A DNA stretch of 64,000 nucleotides, taken from positions 1 to 64,000 of the forward strand of contig NZ_JANYGH010000037.1 of assembly GCF_025362475.1 (NCBI RefSeq). The letters run 5' to 3'. Shown here piece after piece: positions 8,635-17,833 of the stretch. The notes beneath the pieces were generated by a model that did not search any database, was not told where the DNA came from, and worked only from the letters and a program-made list of their open reading frames with translations. The position numbers and the translations under genes are program-made. The stretch comes from Mucilaginibacter sp. GTDB taxonomy: Bacteria; Bacteroidota; Bacteroidia; Sphingobacteriales; Sphingobacteriaceae. Position 1 is the first letter of the stretch, and each line of letters opens with the position of its first letter.

Positions 8635-9714
8635 ATGACAAATCCGACGTCTCAAATCATAGATAAATTTCTTGAATCGCAAAATAGATTAGTGACACAA
8701 TCATCAGATTTATCTTTAGAATCGATTGCAAGTATGGTTGAAAATGAGGCTATTGACGTATCTCCAGGATACCAGAGAAGGGAACGTTGGAGCAATATTA
8801 AAGAATCTGCCTTAATTGAGTCATTCCTGTTGAATATACCTGTCCCTCCTATTTATTTGGCTGAAGATGAATATGGACGATACACGGTCATCGACGGGAA
8901 ACAACGTGTAAGTGCAATTCATAAATTCTTAAAAAGAAACCTTAAGTTGAAAAACCTACAACGTTTTTTCGAGTTGGAGAATTATAGTTTTGATGAGCTT
9001 CCACCGCAACTTAAAAATGCAATATCAATTAGACCTTATTTGCGCGTTGTTACTCTTCTTAATCAATCAGATCCCAATTTGAAATACGAAGTCTTTACGA
9101 GATTAAATACTGGAGGAGATAATTTACTGCCCCAAGAGGTGAGAAATGTTGCATTTAGGGGGCCATTAAATGATTTAATATATCATTTATCAGAAAATGA
9201 CTTTTTGAGAAGGCAACTTAAGATAATCAACAAAAGCGAGAAACCATATAAACAAATGGTGGATGCTGAATATGTATTGCGATTTTTTACTTTGAGAGAC
9301 TTGTGGTATAATTTCCCAGGAAATATGAATGTTGCAATGAATCTATACATGGATCGAAATAGAATCATAGATGAAACTGAAATAACTAGATTAAATAATA
9401 TATTTCTTACAACAATCAATTATTGCAAAGACATTTGGGGTGATAATGCATTTATGAGATTCGATGGAGATCAACACCGCAAATTAATCCTTCAAGGATT
9501 TTATGACGTGCAAATGGTACCAATATCATTAATTGTAGACAAAGGGATAATACTTACTAATGATCAAAAACAAGCTATTAGGAACGCATTTGTTTTAAAA
9601 TATGAAACAGATGCAAGTTTTCAAGATTCAATTCGACAGTTTACATCGAATTCCGAAAGAGTAAAATATCGTATAGGTACGATGAATGCATTGATTTATA
9701 AAATTGTAAATTGA
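8635..9714 (+). CDS. DUF262 (GmrS/ParB-like) protein of a putative defence pair
   Basis: A 359-residue cytoplasmic protein. The DUF262 domain is shown by YQRRERW at residue 46, ESFLLNIPVPPIYL, and the DGKQR motif at 87-91, which is the ParB/Srx-like nucleotidase signature that binds and hydrolyses NTP in GmrSD type IV restriction enzymes. EVFTRLNTGGDNLLPQEVRN is also typical. The DUF1524 HNH nuclease half of GmrSD is missing. A HEPN gene follows 9 bp after its stop, so the two form an operon. Codon use is AT-rich compared with the kdp genes downstream. I infer a defence sensor or NTP-dependent regulator. Confidence 0.85.
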   Translation: MTNPTSQIIDKFLESQNRLVTQSSDLSLESIASMVENEAIDVSPGYQRRERWSNIKESALIESFLLNIPVPPIYLAEDEYGRYTVIDGKQRVSAIHKFLKRNLKLKNLQRFFELENYSFDELPPQLKNAISIRPYLRVVTLLNQSDPNLKYEVFTRLNTGGDNLLPQEVRNVAFRGPLNDLIYHLSENDFLRRQLKIINKSEKPYKQMVDAEYVLRFFTLRDLWYNFPGNMNVAMNLYMDRNRIIDETEITRLNNIFLTTINYCKDIWGDNAFMRFDGDQHRKLILQGFYDVQMVPISLIVDKGIILTNDQKQAIRNAFVLKYETDASFQDSIRQFTSNSERVKYRIGTMNALIYKIVN

Positions 9715-9723
9715 ATCTCTAGT

Positions 9724-10659
9724 ATGATCTCTGCTGCAAAAGATTCGTTTATCGAACGAATTAGGATTTATAATCATGCTTTACAACATTCAATTTTAAT
9801 TGACAGTTTATTAACAAATATCGACCACAATGAAAGAGCCAGATTTCTAAGAAATGGTCTCGCTATAACGGGGTTTAATATTCTCGAAGATTTTATTAAA
9901 AATCGTATTGGAGAAGTTTTGGCTCTTATTTCTACATCAGGCATAGACTTTTCGAGGTTACCCGAACGCATTCAAGAAATAACTCTTTTTCATTCCTTAA
10001 AAGGAATTCATGTTTTAAGTCAGAGAAAAAAGGATAATAGCGAAGACTGGAAGCTTTTTATTCAACAGGAAACGGAAAAAATTTCAAGCACCCAAAATAC
10101 AACTTACCAATTATCTCCATATTCCATTGGTTGGGATAAATCAAATTTAGGAAAATCAGATATTGAAAGTTTTTTAGGACATTTTAAAGTAGGCAATGTT
10201 TGGGTGAATATAAACGAAATATCAAGAGCAATCGGTCAAACCATCCCTTTTCCGGACCAGTTTTTTCAAAGTGCCGGGTCGCGTAGGCACTCTGCTGCTC
10301 ACAATCCCAATGCTTTAGTGTCATATATTGATTTAGAGGCTTACGGGCTGTCAGTGAAGTCTTTTGCTTTTGCGTTGGATGCTTTATTATCGCAATCTGC
10401 GCGATTCATTATTGATAATGATGTTTCTTATTTGACGACGTCAAAAAAAATCGTTCACTCCGACATACAGATAAGATACATCAAAATGGTCAATACGTCA
10501 TATAAGGAAATGTCAGCTAATAATACAACAGTTATTGGTAGTTTCCCAACATTAGCAGCGGCAGTTTCGTCTTTGCGCGGTAGACGAAATTATCAAAATG
10601 AGTTTATTGTAGTTTCAGATAGCGCTAACAACTTGTTATTTTGGCATACAGGCTTTTAA
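9724..10659 (+). CDS. HEPN-domain protein, probable RNase effector paired with DUF262
   Basis: A 311-residue soluble protein. The key motif is R187-R188-H-S-A-A-H193, which fits the R-x4-6-H active site of HEPN ribonucleases, within helix-rich surroundings; the N-terminal half (LRNGLAITGFNILEDFIKNRI) is the first HEPN helix pair. It resembles the RiboL-PSP or MAE_28990-type HEPN groups, though I cannot choose between them. The last 60 residues form a separate beta-containing tail. Cotranscription with the DUF262 gene suggests that the pair works together, with HEPN as RNA-cleaving effector. The activity is inferred from the motif only. Confidence 0.75.
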   Translation: MISAAKDSFIERIRIYNHALQHSILIDSLLTNIDHNERARFLRNGLAITGFNILEDFIKNRIGEVLALISTSGIDFSRLPERIQEITLFHSLKGIHVLSQRKKDNSEDWKLFIQQETEKISSTQNTTYQLSPYSIGWDKSNLGKSDIESFLGHFKVGNVWVNINEISRAIGQTIPFPDQFFQSAGSRRHSAAHNPNALVSYIDLEAYGLSVKSFAFALDALLSQSARFIIDNDVSYLTTSKKIVHSDIQIRYIKMVNTSYKEMSANNTTVIGSFPTLAAAVSSLRGRRNYQNEFIVVSDSANNLLFWHTGF

Positions 10660-10692
10660 TACAGCTGGTTTAATCTTCCGACTTCAAACTAA

Positions 10693-10884
10693 TATATCAG
10701 GTATTCTCTAGACTACTTGTGCCGTTGCTATATATGCGGGTTTTGCAAACTGCAGCATAATTCGTTCGAAGTTAGAGACATTCGGACGGCGGTTAGACTT
10801 CAGGCAGGAGGGGGTACGCAATATAAATTAGGAAAATCGGTCTCAGATTTACTTAAAGAAGGATATATTAAAAAGGCTCAATAA
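10693..10884 (+). pseudogene. C-terminal fragment of a polymorphic toxin (inferred)
   Basis: An open frame without a start codon runs from an in-frame stop at 10690 to a TAA at 10882-10884. Its last 45 residues look coding (NSFEVRDIRTAVRLQ, then GGGTQYKLGKSVSDLLKEGY). The stop overlaps the ATG of the next gene as TAATG, the coupling normally seen between two intact genes. The combination of a headless C-terminus and a downstream small gene is the classic appearance of a toxin tip next to its immunity gene after deletion of the delivery part. The toxin activity is not identifiable. Confidence 0.5.
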
Positions 10885-11117
10885 TGGATAGAAAACAGTT
10901 AGAAGCTCTTCTAAAAAGCAAAAACATCAGACCAGATGCTTATTCACTTTATGGTGGCTTGCCTAATGAAGCATATTGCATTGACGGAAAAAATGGTGTT
11001 TGGAAAGTTTACTATAGTGAGCGTGGTACGGCCGGATCAACGATGAGATTTGATACGGAGGCCGGAGCATGTGATTACTTTTACAATTGGATTATGTCTG
11101 ATGGTAGTGGTAAATAG
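10884..11117 (+). CDS. Small hypothetical protein, probable immunity protein
   Basis: A 77-residue, acidic-to-neutral soluble protein with aromatic-rich beta segments (NEAYCIDGKNGVWKVYYSERG) and an ending DTEAGACDYFYNWIM. I do not recognise a named Pfam family with certainty. Similar short proteins with the WxVYYSERG pattern are found next to contact-dependent and Rhs-type toxins in Bacteroidota, as I recall. Its ATG overlaps the stop of the upstream toxin-like fragment by one base, which supports an immunity role. No terminator is evident directly after it. Confidence 0.6.
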   Translation: MDRKQLEALLKSKNIRPDAYSLYGGLPNEAYCIDGKNGVWKVYYSERGTAGSTMRFDTEAGACDYFYNWIMSDGSGK

Positions 11118-11811
11118 CTATAGTTATTATTCCCGCCGCTGCTGCACACGTGCCGCGTGTATCCCACATGCAAATCACGATACTATTGTAAATCAAAAAG
11201 CTCAAATTTACAGCATATCCTTGCGTTAACGATTGCAGCGGATACCTGCCATGCGCCTAAGGCCCGTGCAGTATGAGCGGAAAGCGTGGGCCGCAGGCAA
11301 CGCCGAGATTAGTGTCAAGTATCAAGATTGTATTTTAGGCGGGGAAATAAAAAAGGGCTGGGAAGATGCCGGTTATTTTTAATTGCATCTTTTTGACCCG
11401 AAGGCGGAATTCGGCTCTATGATCTCTTGCTCTTTTTCGTCTGCTGTTGTGGTTTTGTTGCGTTTTCGATTTTATGACAATTATTAAAGTGTTGATTTTC
11501 ATGTAAATAGTATTTTTTACTGTTTCACCTGTTGCGCAACAGAATACCCAAGAGCTCATGATGGCGAAGGTCTGAATTAACTTAAAAAGGGAGTTTCCCT
11601 GGAGTTAAAGGGTAAGACCAGAGTAATTAAATTCTCCATTCACTATTATCTCCCACATTGATAATCACCTATCAAAATGATAGCCGTTTTTTAAGCTATC
11701 AACCTGTCATAAAAACACTGGCTTCTATTAAATTGCTGTAATTCAATTGTTTGTACTGCTTTGGCATTTATTGGCATCCGCTTGGTAAAGGCTTCTGCAA
11801 AAACTAATAAT
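11118..11811. other. Intergenic, right edge of island and kdp leader
   Basis: About 690 bp without a credible gene. The left part (about 11220-11330) is GC-rich, with text such as GAGCGGAAAGCGTGGGCC, again like a dispersed Bacteroidota intergenic element, and may be the right border of the island. The right part (11560-11811) is the kdp upstream region; it holds a direct repeat TTGGCAT-tta-TTGGCAT at 11761-11777, which could bind a regulator. I could not place a correctly spaced sigma-54 promoter. Confidence 0.45.
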
Positions 11812-11904
11812 ATGGATGTTTTACAGATTGTTATTTACGTGGTGACTTTCATAGCCATCTTCTGGATCTTCTTCAAATCAGTTAATTACTTCGAAAAAAT
11901 TTAA
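11812..11904 (+). CDS. 30-residue membrane peptide ahead of kdpF
   Basis: ATG at 11812 opens a frame of 30 residues: one hydrophobic helix (LQIVIYVVTFIAIFWIFF) and a short polar end (KSVNYFEKI). The stop is 5 bp before the kdpF start, so it is the first gene of the kdp transcript. It resembles KdpF in size and shape and may be a second small subunit that stabilises the KdpABC complex. That role is inference. Confidence 0.55.
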   Translation: MDVLQIVIYVVTFIAIFWIFFKSVNYFEKI

Positions 11905-11909
11905 TCACC

Positions 11910-11987
11910 ATGATCGCATTATTCATTGTGGCCATTGCCGTGTTTATATACATGGTGTACGTGCTGCTTAAACCCGAAAAATTTTAA
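11910..11987 (+). CDS. kdpF: KdpF, small subunit of the K+-transporting ATPase
   Basis: A 25-residue peptide, a single transmembrane helix ending in LLKPEKF. The LxKPExF ending is the KdpF hallmark. In E. coli KdpF is a lipid-like stabiliser of the KdpABC complex. It starts 5 bp after the 30-residue peptide and ends 12 bp before kdpA, fully in operon context. Confidence 0.85.
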   Translation: MIALFIVAIAVFIYMVYVLLKPEKF

Positions 11988-11999
11988 TTATTTAAAACC

Positions 12000-13715
12000 A
12001 TGAACACTGAAATTTCAGGTGTAGTATTTACCTACCTGCTCACGCTTGCCATCGCCATTCCACTGGGCCGTTACATCGCCCGTATTTTTAAAGGCGAAAA
12101 AACATGGCTTGATTTTATGGCCCCTGTTGAACGCTTCATTTTCCGTTTCAGCGGTATTGATACCAAAAGGGAAATGAACTGGAAACAGCATTTATTTGCC
12201 CTGCTTACTATCAACAGCGTTTGGCTTATTTATGCATTTGTTTGTTTAATGGCCCAGGGGCATCTTCCACTTAACCCCGACGGTAACCCCGGTCAATCGC
12301 CGGATACTGCTTTTAATACAGCCATCAGCTTCTTAGTGAACTGTAACCTGCAGCATTACTCGGGCGAAAGTGGCGCTACCTACTTTACACAACATTTTGT
12401 GTTTATGTTTCTGCACTTTGTATCAGCCGCCACAGGTATTGCCGCGCTGATTGTATTATTCAGGGCATTAAAAGATAAGGTGACAGATAAGCTGGGTAAC
12501 TTTTGGGATTATTTTGTAAAATCCATTACCCGTATATTATTGCCTATATCATTTGTTATAGCTGTTATTTTTGCCTTTAACGGCATGACCACCAGCTATG
12601 CCGGTAAGGATACCTTTATAAGCATGCAAGGCGATACCGTACATGTATCGCGCGGACCAGTTGCTGCCCTGGTAGCTATAAAACACCTGGGTACAAATGG
12701 TGGCGGTTGGTTTGGTGCCAACTCTGCCCATCCTATTGAAAACCCTAACTATTTAACCAATACTACCGAGCTGGTAGCACAATGTATAATTCCCATCGCT
12801 TTGGTATTTGCCTTAGGTTTTTATCTCAATAAGAAAAAATTCTCGTACGTAATTTTTGGTGTGATGACCCTCGGGATGCTATTACTGCTTATCCCAACCA
12901 TGAATGCAGAACTGAATGGTAACCCGGCTATTGCACATATGGGCGTTAGTCAGCCAACCGGTGCCATGGAGGGTAAAGAAGTAAGGTTTGGTCCGGCTAA
13001 CTCTGCTTACTGGAGCATCATGACCACCATTATATCAACAGGTTCTGTAAACTCCATGCACGATAGTGCCATGCCGGTATCAGGTGTAATGATGATGATG
13101 GGCATGATGGTGAACTGTTTTTATGGTGGTTGTGGTGTAGGAATTTTAAACTTTTACATCTTCATCATCATCGCCGTATTTATTTCGGGCTTGATGGTGG
13201 GGCGAACACCGGAGTTTTTGGGCCGAAAGATAGAGGCCCGCGAAATGAAGATCGCTTCATTAATCGCGTTATTACACCCGTTCATTATACTTGTTGGCCT
13301 GGCCATATCATCCTACGTAATTGTTCACATGCCCGGCGCAGATTGGGCTGTAAAACCATCCGCCTGGTTAAACAACCCGGGTAACCATGGTTTTTCTGAA
13401 ATGTTGTACGAGTACACATCTTCGGCAGCCAACAATGGTTCTGGCTTTGAGGGTTTGGGCGACGGTAACATTTTTTGGAACGTTACCACTGGTATAGTAA
13501 TGGTGCTGGGCAGGTTTTTGCCAATCATCGGTCCGCTGGCCATTGCAGGGTTGTTAGCCAACAAGAAATTCATACCGGAATCTGCCGGAACGCTTAAGAG
13601 TGATACTTCAACTTTTGGTGTGATGATCTTCGCGGTAATTATAATTATCGCTGCACTATCATTCTTCCCTTCACTTGCTTTAGGCCCAATTGCCGAACAC
13701 TTTTCACTAAAATAG
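12000..13715 (+). CDS. kdpA: K+-transporting ATPase subunit A (KdpA)
   Basis: A 571-residue polytopic inner-membrane protein, the K+-binding and translocating subunit of the high-affinity Kdp pump. About ten hydrophobic segments are visible. Typical conserved pieces include FNTAISFLVNCNLQHYSGE, LGTNGGGWFGANSAHP and FYGGCGVGILNFYIF, which contain filter-loop glycines. Length is normal (about 560-570). It is separated from kdpB by a 116-bp gap occupied by a dispersed repeat, which is unusual inside an operon. Confidence 0.97.
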   Translation: MNTEISGVVFTYLLTLAIAIPLGRYIARIFKGEKTWLDFMAPVERFIFRFSGIDTKREMNWKQHLFALLTINSVWLIYAFVCLMAQGHLPLNPDGNPGQSPDTAFNTAISFLVNCNLQHYSGESGATYFTQHFVFMFLHFVSAATGIAALIVLFRALKDKVTDKLGNFWDYFVKSITRILLPISFVIAVIFAFNGMTTSYAGKDTFISMQGDTVHVSRGPVAALVAIKHLGTNGGGWFGANSAHPIENPNYLTNTTELVAQCIIPIALVFALGFYLNKKKFSYVIFGVMTLGMLLLLIPTMNAELNGNPAIAHMGVSQPTGAMEGKEVRFGPANSAYWSIMTTIISTGSVNSMHDSAMPVSGVMMMMGMMVNCFYGGCGVGILNFYIFIIIAVFISGLMVGRTPEFLGRKIEAREMKIASLIALLHPFIILVGLAISSYVIVHMPGADWAVKPSAWLNNPGNHGFSEMLYEYTSSAANNGSGFEGLGDGNIFWNVTTGIVMVLGRFLPIIGPLAIAGLLANKKFIPESAGTLKSDTSTFGVMIFAVIIIIAALSFFPSLALGPIAEHFSLK

Positions 13716-13724
13716 AAACAACAA

Positions 13725-13816
13725 CCACCCCACCTAAATCCTCCCTGAAGGGGAGGGCTTTAAAAAAAGATGCAAATCAAAAGCCTAACCCTTTAGGGGG
13801 AGATTTAGAGGGGGCT
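13725..13816. repeat. Inverted dispersed repeat between kdpA and kdpB
   Basis: Left arm about 13728-13761 (CCCCACCTAAATCCTCCC and on to GGGCTTT) pairs imperfectly with the right arm 13780-13816 (AAAGCCTAACCCTTTAGGGG and GATTTAGAGGGGG). The element fills the gap between two operon genes and would form a long hairpin in the kdp mRNA. Confidence 0.65.
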
Positions 13817-13831
13817 ACAATTTAAATAATC

Positions 13832-15859
13832 ATGAAAACCTCAAATACATTATTCCAGGGCGATCAAATGAAAGAAGCTTTTAAGCAATCTTTCATCAAA
13901 CTGGATCCACGCATCCTGTTCCGCAACCCGGTGATGTTCACCGTGGAGATAGGTACAATGGTGATGCTCATCGTTACTATATTTTCCTTTGCTAATAAAG
14001 GTCAGGGTAGTTTTGCCTATAACTTTACTGTATTTATAGTACTGTTATTAACTGTATTGTTTGCCAACTTTGCCGAGGCTATTGCCGAAGCACGCGGCAA
14101 GGCTCAGGCCGAAAGCCTGCGCAAAACCCGCGAAGAAACACCTGCCCGCCTACTTGTTAATGGTAAGGAAGAACGGGTAATGTCAAGCCAGTTAAAAAAA
14201 GGCGATGTGTTTATCTGCGAAACAGGCGATAACATCCCTACCGATGGCGAGATCATTGAAGGTATTGCTACCATTGATGAATCGGCTATTACCGGTGAAT
14301 CGGCCCCGGTGATTCGCGAATCGGGCGGAGATAAATCCTCTGTAACAGGTGGTACCAAAGTATTATCCGACAGGATTAAGGTAATGGTAACTACTCAGCC
14401 CGGAGAAAGCTTTTTAGATAAGATGATCGCTTTGGTTGAAGGTGCATCACGCCAGAAAACGCCAAACGAAATCGCCTTAACCATATTATTGGCCGGTTTT
14501 ACGCTCATCTTCGTTATAGTGTGCGTTACACTGAAACCTTTTGGCGATTATTCAAATACCCCTATAACCATTGCTGCTTTTATTTCGCTTTTTGTTTGTT
14601 TAATCCCTACTACTATCGGGGGGCTGTTATCGGCCATCGGTATTGCCGGGATGGACAGGGCTCTGCGTGCCAATGTGATCACCAAATCGGGTAAGGCTGT
14701 TGAAACTGCCGGCGATTTGGATACCTTACTGTTAGATAAAACAGGTACCATCACCATTGGTAACCGTAAGGCCACCAACTTTTACCCTGCCAATGGCATA
14801 AAACCTGCAGATTTTGTTACAGCCTGTGTGCTTAGTTCGCTCGCTGATGAAACTCCCGAAGGTAAATCAATTGTTGAACTGGCCAGCCAGGATAAAACAG
14901 TACCATCGGTAAATGCGCCTAAAAACTCGGTGTTCATCAAATTTACTGCCGAAACCCGCTCAAGCGGATTGGATACGCCAGAGGGCTTACGCATCCGTAA
15001 AGGCGCCTTTGATTCTATCCGTAACATAGCGCTTAAAGCCGGTCATCAATTCCCGGTTGAGGTGGAGGATAATGTTAAAAAGATCTCCTCAAACGGTGGT
15101 ACCCCGCTGGTAGTATCACAAAACGAGCAGATAATGGGTGTAATTGAATTGCAGGACATTATAAAACCAGGCATTGCCGAACGTTTTGACCGCTTACGTA
15201 AGATGGGTGTTAAAACGGTGATGGTTACAGGTGATAACCCACTTACAGCCAAATTTATTGCCGAAAAAGCTGGTGTAGATGATTTTATTGCTGAGGCTAA
15301 GCCTGAGGATAAAATGAACTATATCAAGAAAGAGCAGCAAGGCGGTAAGCTGGTAGCCATGATGGGCGATGGTACAAATGATGCCCCTGCTTTGGCCCAG
15401 GCCGATGTTGGTGTGGCCATGAACAGCGGTACCCAGGCAGCTAAAGAAGCCGGTAATATGGTTGATTTAGATAACGACCCAACCAAGCTGATTGAAATTG
15501 TGGAGATAGGCAAGCAATTGCTGATGACCCGCGGTACGCTTACCACCTTCTCTATCGCTAATGATGTGGCTAAGTACTTTGCTATTGTTCCCGCTTTGTT
15601 TATGGTATCTATACCGGCATTAAAAGCATTGAACATCATGGATCTGCATAGCCCGGAATCAGCTATCTTGTCGGCGGTGATCTTTAACGCCATCATCATC
15701 CCCTTGCTGATACCATTGGCTTTAAGAGGCGTTGAGTATAAACCGATAGGCGCCAGCGCTTTATTGCGCCGTAACTTATTAATCTACGGGCTTGGTGGTG
15801 TACTGATACCTTTTATCGGTATAAAACTGATTGACCTTGCAGTAGGAATTTTTATTTAG
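13832..15859 (+). CDS. kdpB: K+-transporting ATPase subunit B (KdpB)
   Basis: A 675-residue P-type ATPase that hydrolyses ATP to drive K+ uptake through KdpA. The phosphorylated Asp302 lies in DKTGT, the actuator motif is TGES ([10 protein letters not shown]), and the hinge motif is [21 protein letters not shown]. Hydrophobic segments are at about 35-80, 220-265 and 575-675. Length is normal for the family. It lies between kdpA and kdpC on the same strand. Confidence 0.97.
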   Translation: MKTSNTLFQGDQMKEAFKQSFIKLDPRILFRNPVMFTVEIGTMVMLIVTIFSFANKGQGSFAYNFTVFIVLLLTVLFANFAEAIAEARGKAQAESLRKTREETPARLLVNGKEERVMSSQLKKGDVFICETGDNIPTDGEIIEGIATIDESAITGESAPVIRESGGDKSSVTGGTKVLSDRIKVMVTTQPGESFLDKMIALVEGASRQKTPNEIALTILLAGFTLIFVIVCVTLKPFGDYSNTPITIAAFISLFVCLIPTTIGGLLSAIGIAGMDRALRANVITKSGKAVETAGDLDTLLLDKTGTITIGNRKATNFYPANGIKPADFVTACVLSSLADETPEGKSIVELASQDKTVPSVNAPKNSVFIKFTAETRSSGLDTPEGLRIRKGAFDSIRNIALKAGHQFPVEVEDNVKKISSNGGTPLVVSQNEQIMGVIELQDIIKPGIAERFDRLRKMGVKTVMVTGDNPLTAKFIAEKAGVDDFIAEAKPEDKMNYIKKEQQGGKLVAMMGDGTNDAPALAQADVGVAMNSGTQAAKEAGNMVDLDNDPTKLIEIVEIGKQLLMTRGTLTTFSIANDVAKYFAIVPALFMVSIPALKALNIMDLHSPESAILSAVIFNAIIIPLLIPLALRGVEYKPIGASALLRRNLLIYGLGGVLIPFIGIKLIDLAVGIFI

Positions 15860-15967
15860 ATGTAAGATTTGAGATATGGGATTTTGAGACAAAGAGAAGG
15901 TCGGCAATTTCATATTTCCAATTAACAATCTCATATCTAAAATCTCATATCAAAAAAAGAAAATAAA

Positions 15968-16534
15968 ATGAAAACATATTTGTTGCCATCCATCAAGTTA
16001 ACTATCATACTGATAGTAATTACAGCCGGAATATATCCATTAGCGATAGCAGGCATAGGCAAATTTACTCCCGGTCATGGCGATGGGGAGACCATAACAT
16101 ATAAAGGCCGTGTAGTTGGTTATGCTGGCATCGGCCAAAAATTTACTAAGGACGAATATTTCTGGAGTCGCCCATCGGCAGTTGATTATAACGCAGCTGG
16201 TTCTGGTGGTTCAAACAAAGGTCCTTCAAATCCTGATTATCTGAAACAGGTAGAGGGCAGGATTGCCGATTTCCTGAAACATAACCCGGGCGTAACCCGC
16301 GCCCAAATTCCTGCCGAGCTGGTTACCGCATCAGGTAGTGGGTTAGATCCTGATCTTTCACCTGCAGGTGCACAGGTACAGGTAGCACGTATAGCAAAAA
16401 TACGTGGTTTATCTGCCGATGCATTAACCAAATTGGTTGATGCCCATACAGAAAAACCAATGTGGGGCGTGTTTGGTCCGGCTAAAGTAAATGTGCTTAA
16501 ACTAAATGTTGCTCTTGACGAGCTGAAGAAATAG
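15968..16534 (+). CDS. kdpC: K+-transporting ATPase subunit C (KdpC)
   Basis: A 188-residue protein with one N-terminal membrane helix (about 8-30) and a soluble domain, which assists ATP binding by KdpB. Conserved pieces are YFWSRPSAVDYNAAGSGGSN, ASGSGLDPDLSPAGAQVQ and the ending VNVLKLNVALDEL. It begins 109 bp after kdpB; the gap contains reiterated ATCTCATATC-like text and no gene. Confidence 0.95.
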   Translation: MKTYLLPSIKLTIILIVITAGIYPLAIAGIGKFTPGHGDGETITYKGRVVGYAGIGQKFTKDEYFWSRPSAVDYNAAGSGGSNKGPSNPDYLKQVEGRIADFLKHNPGVTRAQIPAELVTASGSGLDPDLSPAGAQVQVARIAKIRGLSADALTKLVDAHTEKPMWGVFGPAKVNVLKLNVALDELKK

Positions 16535-16600
16535 TATGGATTGTTTATAATTAATTTTGGTTGTTAATTATAAGTTTGGTTTGATGAACATTCATACGCT

Positions 16601-16628
16601 AAAAGGGGATTCTTCGGAATTTCCTTTT
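16601..16628 (+). terminator. Stable UUCG hairpin after kdpC, possible attenuator
   Basis: AAAAGGGGATTC (16601-16612) pairs fully, counting two G-U pairs, with GAATTTCCTTTT (16617-16628) around a cUUCGg tetraloop. The right arm ends in four T. It may partly terminate the kdpFABC transcript before the sensor genes or protect its 3' end. Confidence 0.45.
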
Positions 16629-16704
16629 ATTAGGTTGAAAAGAAATGGAAAAACTACTTCATGTATAGTTTGTAAACAGCAAGATGAGTTAGTTAAGAAT
16701 CACA

Positions 16705-17832
16705 ATGGAAGAAAGTAAAGAACAATCGGTTGAGCATTTCCTGGAGCTTATTAAACGATCCCGTCGTGGTAAGTTCAAGGTTTATATAGGCATGAGTGCG
16801 GGCGTGGGTAAAACTTACCGCATGCTACAGGAAGCCCAGGCTTTGTTGCGCAACGGCATTGATGTTAAAATAGGTTATGTTGAAACTCATAATCGGAAGG
16901 AAACGGTAGCCCTGCTGGAGGGTTTGCCGATAATTCCGCGTCGTAAGCTTTTTTACAAAGGCAAGGAATTGGAAGAGATGGACTTGAAAGCCATTATCAG
17001 TCTTAGGCCAGAAGTGGTTTTGGTTGATGAACTGGCGCATACCAATATTGAAGGCAGCAGCAACGAAAAACGCTGGCAGGATGTGATGGAGATATTGAAC
17101 GCCGGTATCAACGTTATCAGCGCGGTAAATATCCAACATATGGAAAGCCTTAATGAAGAGGTAGAGCGAATAACCGGCACGGCCATTAATGAGCGCATCC
17201 CTGATAAAGTTTTGCAGATGGCCGATGAAGTGGTGAACATTGACCTTACAGCCGACGAACTCATAGATAGATTAAAAGACGGTAAAATATACGATGAAAA
17301 AAAGGTGCCAACAGCGCTTAATAACTTTTTCCAGGCCGATAGGATTCTTCAGCTGCGTGAACTGGCGCTACGTGAAGTAGCCCACCAGGTTGAGCGGAAA
17401 ATTGATATTGAAATACCTAAAACCATAAAATTGCGGTCCGAGCTTTTTTTGGCCTGCATCAGTACAAATGACGCATCTGCAAAAATAATAATACGTAAAA
17501 CCGCAAGGCTATCATCTTACTATCGTTCCAAATGGTTTGTTTTGTATGTGCAGACTTCAAAAGAAAGTAGTGATAAGATAAACCTGGCCTCGCAAAGGCA
17601 TCTTATTAATAATATGAAGCTGGCTACCCAGTTGGGTGCAGAAGTGCTTAAAGTAAAAAGCGACCGCATAGCCCAAACCATTTGGGAAACAGCCGAAAAA
17701 TATGACATTACTACCATTTGTATAGGTAAACCACGGTTTAAGTTTTACCAGCTGATCATGAAAACAGCGGTATTTACCCAGCTATTGAATAAAATGTCAA
17801 AAACTGATATTGACCTTGTAATACTTTCATAA
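16705..17832 (+). CDS. kdpD: KdpD-type sensor protein without kinase domains
   Basis: A 375-residue cytoplasmic protein corresponding to the N-terminal part of E. coli KdpD. It contains the KdpD domain with Walker A GMSAGVGKTY (about residue 29) and Walker B VVLVDELAHTN, then a universal-stress-protein-like domain (about 245-375, ending CIGKPRFKF and DIDLVILS). The four membrane helices, GAF domain and kinase core of full-length KdpD (about 890 residues) are missing. A membrane histidine kinase starts 1 bp after its stop, so the KdpD function appears split over two genes. In other bacteria this region senses K+ or c-di-AMP. Confidence 0.9.
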   Translation: MEESKEQSVEHFLELIKRSRRGKFKVYIGMSAGVGKTYRMLQEAQALLRNGIDVKIGYVETHNRKETVALLEGLPIIPRRKLFYKGKELEEMDLKAIISLRPEVVLVDELAHTNIEGSSNEKRWQDVMEILNAGINVISAVNIQHMESLNEEVERITGTAINERIPDKVLQMADEVVNIDLTADELIDRLKDGKIYDEKKVPTALNNFFQADRILQLRELALREVAHQVERKIDIEIPKTIKLRSELFLACISTNDASAKIIIRKTARLSSYYRSKWFVLYVQTSKESSDKINLASQRHLINNMKLATQLGAEVLKVKSDRIAQTIWETAEKYDITTICIGKPRFKFYQLIMKTAVFTQLLNKMSKTDIDLVILS

Positions 17833-17833
17833 C

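Noticed and set aside
11335..11559. 74-codon frame on the - strand before kdp
   Set aside because: Composition is random-like and there is no start context or homologue that I recognise.
11761..11810. Possible sigma-54 promoter before kdpF (TTGGCAT..TTGGCA, TGGTAAAGG..TGCA)
   Set aside because: GG and GC elements are 9 or 11 bases apart instead of the required 10, so I do not claim it.
16584..16718. 43-codon frame with a CIVC motif between kdpC and kdpD
   Set aside because: It contains the UUCG hairpin and overlaps the kdpD start; it looks accidental.
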